Assembly (NCBI GenBank): GCA_026706165.1
Contig: JAPOZF010000675.1
Location: 1 to 6,681, forward strand
DNA from: Gemmatimonadota bacterium
GTDB taxonomy: Bacteria; Latescibacterota; UBA2968; UBA8231
Reading direction: 5' to 3'
DNA length: 6,681 nt
Shown: one piece after another, positions 1 through 4,737 of the stretch
Layout: each line of letters starts with the position of its first letter
How positions within the stretch are numbered: the first letter of the stretch is position 1
Made by a program: the position numbers and the translations under genes
Notes under the pieces: model-generated
Databases searched by the model: none
The model's input: only the letters and a program-made list of their open reading frames with translations
What the model was told of the DNA's origin: nothing

Positions 1-565
1 CCGCCAGCAGGGCCAGGGAGATCCACGGCGAGACCGGGGCGAACATGGCGGCCACGGAAACCGCCGTGACCACGGCCCGGGAAAACTCCATGGCGGCGAA
101 GAACAGCCGGTGGACCTTGCGCCCCGGGTCCAGCGCCCGCTCGAGACGGTCGTAGGTCTCGCTCGCCTCGAAGAACAGCAGGGGCAGCCGCGAGGATCTC
201 GCCAGAAGGCGGCGGCCCAGAACGTGGGAGAGGTTCTGCTCGAGCCGCAGGTTCAGGAGGTCGCGGACATTCCACATCACCTCGTTGGTGAGAAGCAGGA
301 TCAGGCCGAAGGCGATCAGCCAGGGGAGGGCGTCGCCGAAGCCGGCCGAGCCGCCCCCCGCGGCGGCGACCACGGTGTCGACGAGGTTCCGGGTGACGTG
401 GATGAGCAGGGCGGGCTGGAGGCCCAGCAGGAGCTGGACGGCGACCACGCCGAACGCCGCCAGTTTCCCGTGGGCCCGGATGTGGCCCCAGGTCCAGAGC
501 AGGTTGGCGGCTATGCTGCCGGCGCTCGCGCGGCGGTTCCAGAACTCGAGATCAGTCCTCGGCAC
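1..565 (-). CDS. ABC exporter, N-terminal membrane domain (partial, 3' end outside window)
   Basis: The minus strand reads open from a GTG at 565-563 to the window edge, giving 188 codons. The protein starts MPRTDLEFWN. Hydrophobic segments lie near residues 34-57, 80-102 and 155-178, with a fourth starting near 179. Residues 131-144 (FFEASETYDRLERA) match the FFE-x-x-E-x-YDRL-x-RA pattern of the cytoplasmic loop after TM2 in type IV ABC exporters. I infer an inner-membrane exporter whose nucleotide-binding domain, if fused, lies beyond base 1. No C39 peptidase domain precedes the membrane domain. The start is forced by an in-frame TGA four codons upstream, but no good ribosome-binding site is visible. 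It overlaps the end of the small membrane protein gene by 14 bases, which suggests translational coupling. The substrate is unknown. Confidence is high for an ABC-type membrane domain and low for the cargo. Confidence 0.82.
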   Translation of the reverse strand, partial: MPRTDLEFWNRRASAGSIAANLLWTWGHIRAHGKLAAFGVVAVQLLLGLQPALLIHVTRNLVDTVVAAAGGGSAGFGDALPWLIAFGLILLLTNEVMWNVRDLLNLRLEQNLSHVLGRRLLARSSRLPLLFFEASETYDRLERALDPGRKVHRLFFAAMEFSRAVVTAVSVAAMFAPVSPWISLALLA

Positions 566-709
566 GGAAGGCTTTCGTCATGCGCCGGTCTGCCGCCTTG
601 TGTCTCAGGATCAGCAGAAGGCACCCGAGGAAAAACCAGCCGCCACAAACAGCATTGCAGCCAGATACAAACCAATCAGACACAGTTTCAATCTGATGGG
701 CTGTTCCAT
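552..709 (-). CDS. Small membrane protein, reading frame broken by a -1 shift at a T5 run
   Basis: An ATG at 709-707, 15 bases after the regulator's stop, has an AGGA ribosome-binding site five bases upstream. The frame begins MEQPIRLKLCLIGLYLAAML and stops after 32 residues at 613-611. A second frame overlaps it, encodes a hydrophobic stretch followed by a basic tail (LILRHKAADRRMTKAFRAED), and ends with TGA at 554-552, inside the ABC gene start. Joining them by a -1 shift, or one extra T, at the T5 run (plus-strand A at 631-635) gives a 52-residue protein. It would have one long membrane segment at about residues 8-35 and a charged cytoplasmic tail. I recognise no family. Either the assembly has lost a base in the homopolymer, the gene is mutated, or the ribosome slips there. 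Its place between an RHH regulator and an exporter suggests a role tied to that transporter. Confidence 0.5.
631..635 (-). other. Putative frameshift site (T5 homopolymer on minus strand)
   Basis: On the minus strand the small membrane protein's frame reads GGT TTT TCC here. Sliding back one base after TTT gives TTC CTC GGG and continues the hydrophobic segment into the frame that ends beside the ABC start. A single inserted T gives the same product. The context does not match the X XXY YYZ heptamer of classical -1 frameshifting, so a homopolymer error or a mutation is at least as likely. Confidence 0.4.
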
Positions 710-724
710 CGGGTTCCTGAGACT

Positions 725-946
725 CTAACCGGAACGGGGCAGCTCGTCCCTGACAAGGTCCCAGTTCAGGGCTGGGTCGGAATTGTCGTGAAGCCGCTTG
801 AGGGCGACGGTGTGGTCGTCGAAATCTTCAAGATATTGTTCCAACGCCGAGCCAATGATGTCGGCGCGGCTTCGCTTCAGCTCCGAAGCGGCAGAGTCCA
901 GTGCCTTGACAAGCTTATCGGGAACGCGTGCGGAAATCCGACCCAT
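725..946 (-). CDS. Ribbon-helix-helix (CopG/Arc-type) regulator or antitoxin
   Basis: This 73-residue protein has the RHH layout. A short strand (RISARVP, residues 3-9) is followed by helix A (DKLVKALDSAASELK, 10-24), a basic turn (RSR) and helix B (about 27-42), then an acidic tail ending NWDLVRDELPRSG. RHH proteins bind DNA as dimers, with the paired strands in the major groove. Many are antitoxins of ParE/RelE-type toxins and repress their own operon. I chose ATG 946 because AGGGGGA lies at a good distance upstream. The frame stays open to 1012, but that extension has no ribosome-binding site and no fold-like sequence. No ParE, RelE or PIN toxin gene follows. The next gene, 15 bases downstream, encodes the small membrane protein and then the ABC exporter. 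It may therefore regulate that operon, or be an antitoxin that has lost its toxin. Confidence 0.8.
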   Translation of the reverse strand: MGRISARVPDKLVKALDSAASELKRSRADIIGSALEQYLEDFDDHTVALKRLHDNSDPALNWDLVRDELPRSG

Positions 947-987
947 GGATGATCCCCCTGCGGTAGGTATGTCCCAGGGTTCAAGGT

Positions 988-999
988 CAACCGCGGTTG
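988..999. promoter_or_regulatory. 12-bp perfect palindrome, possible operator
   Basis: CAACCGCGGTTG is a perfect inverted repeat, 42-53 bases upstream of the RHH regulator's start and in the divergent gap before the plus-strand gene at 1125. RHH repressors usually bind palindromes beside their own promoters, so this is a reasonable autoregulatory site. No clear -10/-35 pair stands out next to it, and function is inferred only from position and symmetry. Confidence 0.3.
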
Positions 1000-1124
1000 T
1001 GGACAATGGCAACGCATTTTTTCAAGTCACCTCGTCGATCCACTGCCGGCAATTGATGGGAAGGCCGCCGCGGTTATCTTCCGGCCGTCCCAAACACGCC
1101 GCCCTGGATCGCGCCGTGACCGGC

Positions 1125-1487
1125 ATGAACGAGACATCGCGGAACCAGCTCGAACACTGCATAGCCCTGCTTGAGCAGGGATCCCTCACCGAGGCGGACC
1201 TGCGGGACCTCGCCGCGGCCTCTTCCTCCGCCGGGCAGCGGCAGGAGCTCCTCTACCTGCAGACGGCGACGACCTCGGTGACCAGCGAGGTGATCGGCAT
1301 GTCGCTGGTGGCCGGGGGTAAGGTCTCCGACGGCGCCATGGATGCCGCCGAGTGGCCTTACCAGACCGTCCTCGAGGCGATGGAGGAGGGCTGGCGCGTC
1401 GTCCGCTTCCCGGTGCAGCTGCCCGCCGGACACACCCAGGACGCCCACATCACCTGCGAATTCGTGCTCGAAAGGTGGCGACCATGA
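1125..1487 (+). CDS. Conserved-looking hypothetical protein, coupled to PhyH oxygenase
   Basis: This 120-residue soluble protein has no signal peptide or membrane segment. I cannot assign a family. Residues 1-50 look helical and acidic (LEHCIALLEQGSLTEADLRD, then a Ser/Ala-rich turn and a QELLYLQ helix). The C-terminal third is more distinctive: EWPYQTVLEAMEEGWRVVRF (76-95), then a short loop and CEFVLERW (111-118). This tryptophan/aromatic pattern suggests a compact alpha/beta domain. Its stop codon overlaps the next gene's start in ATGA (1484-1487), a common sign of translational coupling, so it probably works with or controls the dioxygenase. The start is uncertain: ATG 1125 has no clear ribosome-binding site, and GTG 1116 is an alternative three codons upstream. 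Its regulation is not visible beyond the divergent intergenic region. Confidence 0.72.
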   Translation: MNETSRNQLEHCIALLEQGSLTEADLRDLAAASSSAGQRQELLYLQTATTSVTSEVIGMSLVAGGKVSDGAMDAAEWPYQTVLEAMEEGWRVVRFPVQLPAGHTQDAHITCEFVLERWRP

Positions 1488-2362
1488 CCGCCAGGGCGGG
1501 GATCATGACTTCCTTGGAGAGGGGCGGACGCGCCGGTCCGGTCGCCCCGACCATCGGCGACTCCGAGGTCCTGCAGTTCTGCAAGACCGGGCTGCTCACC
1601 CTGGAGGCGGTGATTCCCGAGTCGACCAACCAGTGGGTCCGAAACTATCTCGAGGCCGGCTCCGACGACTCGGTGGCCAACGCCGGGGAGCTGGTCCGGG
1701 AGGACCGCTTCGCCGACGAGGTGCTGCTGCATCCGGAGGTCGCCGGGGTCAGCAGGGCGCTGCTCGGCGCCGGCTTTCAGCTACCGGACTGGATGGCCAA
1801 CCACCGGCTCGAGGGCCCCAGGCCGATCGGCCGCTGGCACATCGACGGCGGCTCGCGGTTCGAGCGCACCTGCGAGCTGCTGCAGGTCTTCTACCTGCCG
1901 CAGGCGGTGACCCCGGAGATGGGGCCGACCCTCTTCCTGCCCGGTTCGCACCTCGTGCCGATAGCGCGCGAGGAGCTGGAGCACTACGGCCATCTCGCCG
2001 GGCAGGTGTCGACCGCGGCGCCGGCGGGCTCGGTCTTCTTCACCGCCTACTCGATCTGGCACCGGCAGTCGGAGAAGCCGGCTCCCGGGGTCCGCAACCT
2101 CCTGAAGTGGGTGTACTGGCGGACGCAGCCGCCGCGGCGGGACTGGCTGCCCGAGCCGGGGTTCGATCCGGCGCGGGCGGACTATTCGTACGAGAACGGC
2201 TACTTCCGCGGCAGCACGCGGAAGTGGCAGTCGGTGCCGAGGGTGGCGGAGATGTTCACCTGGATGTGCGGCAGGGCGGATGAGTTCCGGCAGGCCGGGG
2301 GATCGGGCTGGCCCTACTCGGTCTCGGATCCGGGCCTGCGGAAGCCGGGCGAAAGGAGCTGA
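1484..2362 (+). CDS. Phytanoyl-CoA dioxygenase (PhyH) family Fe(II)/2-oxoglutarate oxygenase
   Basis: The product has 292 residues, normal for the family, and should be a soluble non-haem iron oxygenase that couples 2-oxoglutarate decarboxylation to oxidation of a substrate. The facial triad is visible: H119-x-D121 in GRWHIDGGS and the distal H193 in SIWHRQ. R204, eleven residues later in PGVRNLLKW, sits where the family places the 2-oxoglutarate carboxylate clamp. TLFLPGSH (149-156) is the usual strand between the two iron-binding regions. All key residues are present, so it is probably active. It starts by ATGA overlap with the 120-residue unknown gene and probably depends on it for translation. 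PhyH relatives hydroxylate fatty acyl-CoAs, amino acids, ectoine and secondary metabolites. Neither the sequence nor the neighbours define the substrate. Confidence 0.88.
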   Translation: MTARAGIMTSLERGGRAGPVAPTIGDSEVLQFCKTGLLTLEAVIPESTNQWVRNYLEAGSDDSVANAGELVREDRFADEVLLHPEVAGVSRALLGAGFQLPDWMANHRLEGPRPIGRWHIDGGSRFERTCELLQVFYLPQAVTPEMGPTLFLPGSHLVPIAREELEHYGHLAGQVSTAAPAGSVFFTAYSIWHRQSEKPAPGVRNLLKWVYWRTQPPRRDWLPEPGFDPARADYSYENGYFRGSTRKWQSVPRVAEMFTWMCGRADEFRQAGGSGWPYSVSDPGLRKPGERS

Positions 2363-2381
2363 AGCGCCGGAAGGCCGGTTC

Positions 2382-2410
2382 TTGGATGCTGTCCCGGCAT
2401 GGGCGATATT
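2382..2410 (+). promoter_or_regulatory. Possible sigma70-type promoter for the DUF5069-like gene
   Basis: TTGGAT (2382-2387) and GATATT (2405-2410) are separated by exactly 17 bases, and each matches the consensus at four of six positions. Transcription would start near 2417 and leave a leader of about 95 bases containing two hairpins. In GC-rich DNA such a pair is suggestive, not proof. Confidence 0.35.
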
Positions 2411-2441
2411 GATTCCGCGTTCCGAAGCATTTCTCCCCGTC

Positions 2442-2490
2442 CCGGCGGTTGCAACCGGCCGGGGCTTTCCCCAAGGCCTCGAGAGAGGCC
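2442..2490 (+). promoter_or_regulatory. Structured 5' leader: two hairpins before the DUF5069-like gene
   Basis: The first structure is centred on the perfect palindrome CGGTTGCAACCG (2446-2457) and extends outward as a CCGGC/GCCGG stem with one bulged G. The second is GGCCTC-GAGA-GAGGCC (2475-2490), a six-pair stem closed by a GNRA-type tetraloop. Its end lies about ten bases before the AGGAG ribosome-binding site. They may stabilise the mRNA or modulate initiation, and the palindrome could instead be a protein-binding site. No known riboswitch class is recognisable. Confidence 0.4.
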
Positions 2491-2512
2491 GTACAAACCA
2501 AGGAGACCAACC

Positions 2513-2941
2513 ATGATCCCCACCATCAGCTCCGGCGTCGCAGGACCTCTCGGCGCCATCCACCTCCCCCGGCTCTGGTCGAAGGTGCTGCTGAGCGCCC
2601 ACGGGCAGCTCGAGGAGGGGTACGACGAGTGCGGCATGGGTTTCGACCAGATGGTTCTGGACGGGCTCAAGGTCGACCGCGACGCCGCGGTCGCCTTCAT
2701 CAAGGACAACAACGCCACCTACCCGCAGTTCGAGCAGTGGGTCGTCGACCAGCGCGGCGGCAGCATTCCCGCCAGCGAGATCGAGGCATCCAACGCCGCC
2801 ATCGCCGGGTACGACCACGACGACGACACGCGGGGCGGGATCCTGTCGGCGGCCGGCATCGGCGACGACGGCTCGATCAAGGACGCCGTCAACCTCAACA
2901 ACCTCGACGACTGGACGGAGCTCCACAGCTCGCTCGGCTGA
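2513..2941 (+). CDS. DUF5069-like protein of unknown function
   Basis: This 142-residue acidic protein has no signal peptide or membrane segment. The segment IHLPRLWSKVLLSAHGQLEE (16-35), then GYDECGMGFDQMVLDGLKVD (36-55) and a helical block to about residue 78, resemble DUF5069. That family has a HLPRL-x-DKAR-like opening, an N/C-rich turn with an aspartate, and a following 'LGID...' helix. The similarity is by eye and moderate. The C-terminal region (80-142) is rich in Asp, Gly and Asn, including DHDDD at 101-105, and may be flexible or bind a cation. I chose ATG 2513 because AGGAG sits about eight bases upstream; the frame stays open to 2399 without a better signal. It has a probable promoter at 2382, a structured leader and its own terminator, so it looks monocistronic. 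No function is known for the family. Confidence 0.75.
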   Translation: MIPTISSGVAGPLGAIHLPRLWSKVLLSAHGQLEEGYDECGMGFDQMVLDGLKVDRDAAVAFIKDNNATYPQFEQWVVDQRGGSIPASEIEASNAAIAGYDHDDDTRGGILSAAGIGDDGSIKDAVNLNNLDDWTELHSSLG

Positions 2942-2972
2942 GCCTCCGAACCGGTTCAGTCCACAAGATCCG

Positions 2973-3007
2973 ATCCCCCGCCGGCGCTGGCTGGCGGGGG
3001 ATTTTTT
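2973..3007 (+). terminator. Intrinsic terminator after the DUF5069-like gene
   Basis: ATCCCCCGCC (2973-2982) pairs perfectly with GGCGGGGGAT (2993-3002) across a ten-base loop and runs straight into a T tract (3002-3007). It is a textbook rho-independent terminator, 31 bases after the stop at 2941. The weaker A run on the other side does not make it a convincing terminator for the minus-strand genes. Confidence 0.9.
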
Positions 3008-3123
3008 GGTACCCGGAACCACCTTAACCCCACCCGCCGATCAGATAGCAAACCGCCGGCAGTCCACCCCGGCAGAGGCACACATTGCCGGCCAGTCTCC
3101 AGAGTTTCATGGGGCGTGAAGCG

Positions 3124-3186
3124 GCCGGGGGGAATTTGGTGCGAGGGTCTCCCTTGAGCGCCGCAGGGCGCCAAGCAGGCGCTTGA
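3124..3186. repeat. Degenerate, shortened copy of the structured tandem repeat
   Basis: This stretch resembles the two fuller copies that follow, with about 45 central bases missing. It keeps a GGGA-like start, a GGGTCTCCCTTGAG segment matching GGATCCCTTGAG of the third copy, and a GGCGCTTGAGCC end matching the GCCGCTGA-x-G-x-GCC repeat ends. It was recognised by eye and the boundaries are approximate. Confidence 0.4.
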
Positions 3187-3401
3187 GCCTCCCCCCGGGA
3201 TGTTGGAGGATCCCATTGGGGTCCTGTCGCTGCCCCTTCAAAAAGGCAACCGGAAATCCCGGGACGAGTCCGGCAGCAGCCGCTGAGGGGCCGGGGCCTC
3301 CCCCCGGGAGGGTGGAGGATCCCTTGAGGTCCTGTGGCCGCTGCTCCGAAGGCACCGGGGAATCCCGGGACGAGTCCGGCGGCAGCCGCTGAAGCGCCGG
3401 G
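3187..3401. repeat. Two tandem copies of a 109/106-bp GC-rich structured repeat
   Basis: Copy A is 3187-3295 and copy B is 3296-3401. Both begin GCCTCCCCCCGGGA (3187-3200 and 3296-3309) and share AATCCCGGGACGAGTCCGGC exactly (3255-3274 and 3361-3380), followed by GCAGCCGCTGA. Between these cores the copies differ by substitutions and small indels. Each contains nested inverted repeats: CCTCC/GGAGG, an AGGA/TCCT stem around the GGATCC site, and GCTGC/GCAGC closing around the shared 20-mer. The unit length is not a multiple of three, so the copies are out of frame with each other. It lies between convergent gene ends, as REP/BIME-like elements often do. Whether it is dispersed in the genome cannot be seen here. 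Confidence 0.7.
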
Positions 3402-3463
3402 ACCACTGCCAGGGCCGGTACAATCGAAATCAGAAACGAAGGGGGGCAGCCGATGCAGGGGAG

Positions 3464-3483
3464 GGCGCTGCGGCCGAAGCGCC
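3464..3483 (-). terminator. Weak hairpin after the dehydrogenase gene
   Basis: On the minus strand, GGCGCT and AGCGCC form a six-pair stem with an eight-base loop starting seven bases after the stop codon. No T tract follows, so it is at best an mRNA 3'-end stabiliser or an atypical terminator. Confidence 0.3.
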
Positions 3484-3490
3484 GCGAAAG

Positions 3491-4543
3491 TCAGGAGTGC
3501 AGGAAGTCCCACAGCTCGGAGGCGCGCTCTCCGGCGACCGGCTCGCGGCGCAGGATCGAGTCGATGCCGCGCTCCTCCATGTAGCGGGGGACGTACTCCA
3601 GGCCCCTGTCGAACTCGCGGCGCGAGACTCCGACCGCTTCGGGGGCGTAGCGGACCTGGCAGCGGCGCAGGCGTCCGGCGAGAAGCTCCGGGGCTTCGCC
3701 GGCGTGCCAGGCGATCGCCAGGGCGGCGAGGGCGACGATCTCGCCGTGGATCCAGGTGCGGCGGTTGATATCCTCCAGGGCCAGCCAGAAGGGGTGGTCG
3801 CCGCTGCCGCCGCCGGCGCCGGCGAGCATGCCGTCCCGCTCCTGCAGGGCCAGGGCTATGAGGCGCACGCTCTCCCCGGTCAGCCGGCCCTGCGGGTCCA
3901 GGGCGGCCTCGAAGTCGGCGGCCAGTTTCTCTTGGTATGCGTGGAGGCTTTCTGCCCAGGACTCGTCGAAGGGCGGTCCGATGCCTCGGTTGCTGCGCCA
4001 CCGCCACTCGGCGATGCCGGCGTACCCGCAGAGGATGTCGCCGATGCCGGCGGTGTTGAGCCAGGGGGGAGCGGTCAGCACCACGTCGCTGTCGACGAGC
4101 ACGTGCTCGCAGTCGACCCAGGGCCAGTCGCCGGGTTCGCCGACGGTGCGGTGGCCCTCCCAGCGGGCGAAGATGCCGTGGATGATCGCCCCGGTGGAGA
4201 CGATGGTCGGCACGAGGATGAGGGGCAGTTCCCTGTCGAGGGCGCAGAACTTCGAGTCGTCGAGCGCGGTGCCGCCCCCGAGCCCGACGACGAGCTCGAT
4301 GCCGTCCGGGAGCCGGCGGCTCAGCTCCTGCTGGTGGCGCTGGTCGAGCCACTCGGCGTGGACGATTCCGTCAGGCTCGCGGGTGAGGTGGGGACGCGCG
4401 GCTTTCCAGGCGCTCGGGGTGGTCACGACTCCGTACGGGGGCCAGCTCCGGCTCTCGCGGCTGAGCAGGCCGGAACCGCAGCGGATGTCGATGTCGGCGG
4501 CGGGTTTGGCTTTGGCGCTGTCGTTCCAGCCGCGGTTTTCCAT
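3491..4543 (-). CDS. Glycerol-1-phosphate-dehydrogenase-like enzyme (AraM/EgsA-type, metal-dependent)
   Basis: The 350-residue product is full length for the glycerol-1-phosphate dehydrogenase branch of the DHQ-synthase/iron-alcohol-dehydrogenase fold. The nucleotide-binding part shows VVGLGGGTALDDSK (85-98), the GGG-T-x-x-D-x-x-K motif. LILVPTIVSTGA (108-119) follows, the PT-x-x-STGA signature. Candidate metal ligands are D169 (GIGDIL), H250 (GSGDHPFW) and H266 (WIHGE), spaced as in the family. Such enzymes interconvert dihydroxyacetone phosphate and sn-glycerol 1-phosphate with NAD(P)H, in archaeal-type lipid synthesis or, for bacterial AraM, in glyceryl-phosphate metabolism. No prenyltransferase partner is nearby, so the substrate is uncertain and a sugar-alcohol dehydrogenase is possible. 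ATG 4543 gives a normal N-terminus with a weak GAGAA upstream. A TTG at 4594 would add 17 Ser/Pro-rich residues and has no ribosome-binding site. Confidence 0.8.
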   Translation of the reverse strand: MENRGWNDSAKAKPAADIDIRCGSGLLSRESRSWPPYGVVTTPSAWKAARPHLTREPDGIVHAEWLDQRHQQELSRRLPDGIELVVGLGGGTALDDSKFCALDRELPLILVPTIVSTGAIIHGIFARWEGHRTVGEPGDWPWVDCEHVLVDSDVVLTAPPWLNTAGIGDILCGYAGIAEWRWRSNRGIGPPFDESWAESLHAYQEKLAADFEAALDPQGRLTGESVRLIALALQERDGMLAGAGGGSGDHPFWLALEDINRRTWIHGEIVALAALAIAWHAGEAPELLAGRLRRCQVRYAPEAVGVSRREFDRGLEYVPRYMEERGIDSILRREPVAGERASELWDFLHS

Positions 4544-4710
4544 GGGTGAGTTCTCGAAGGATGAAGTTGGGCTGCCTGGGCGAGGGGCCGACAAAGGTAA
4601 GGCTGCCGGTCCTGTTGCGTCGAAGGTCGCCGGGTGCGTGCAAGACGGCGACTTCCCGTCCTTTGGGCCGGCTTGATTGCGGGCGGGAGCGCCAAAGGAT
4701 AACCGTGGCC

Positions 4711-4737
4711 GCGGCTTCCCCGCTCGAAAGGGGCCGC
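4711..4737 (-). terminator. Hairpin at the end of the VIT1-type gene
   Basis: On the minus strand, GCGGC-CCC pairs with GGG-(GAA)-GCCGC across a loop starting at the stop codon. The stem is GC-rich but has a small bulge and no following T tract. It could act as an atypical terminator separating this gene from the dehydrogenase gene, 193 bases downstream start to stop. Confidence 0.35.

Larger units (their letters stand above)
2942..3490. other. 549-base non-coding region between convergent genes
   Basis: The region lies between the 3' ends of the DUF5069-like gene (plus) and the dehydrogenase gene (minus). It holds the terminator at 2973-3007, a unique stretch at 3008-3123 in which I see nothing definable, and structured repeats at 3124-3401. 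A further unique stretch ends in a GGCGCT/AGCGCC hairpin (3464-3483), just beyond the dehydrogenase stop. Open frames cross it, but equivalent repeat positions fall in different frames in neighbouring copies, so I do not regard them as coding. Confidence 0.7.

Noticed and set aside
110..952. Long plus-strand open frame of 280 codons
   Set aside because: It is antisense to the ABC exporter, the small membrane protein and the RHH gene. Its composition is Gly/Gln/Glu-rich mirror sequence with no domain, and the minus-strand frames carry recognisable motifs.
3124..3401. CRISPR array or hammerhead-type ribozyme in the repeat region
   Set aside because: Units of over 100 bp with diverged interiors and no regular unique spacers are not CRISPR. 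GGACGAGTCC recalls part of a hammerhead, but the CUGAUGA and GAAA core elements are absent.
3396..3424. TACAAT box at 3419-3424 as a plus-strand promoter
   Set aside because: No -35-like hexamer lies 16-18 bases upstream (GCCGGG at 17), and no plus-strand gene follows.
3024..4352. 442-codon minus-strand open frame and other frames running through the repeats
   Set aside because: It is an Arg/Pro-rich shadow of the dehydrogenase gene continuing into the repeat. The collagen-like Gly/Pro look comes from GC-rich repeats whose copies are out of frame with one another.
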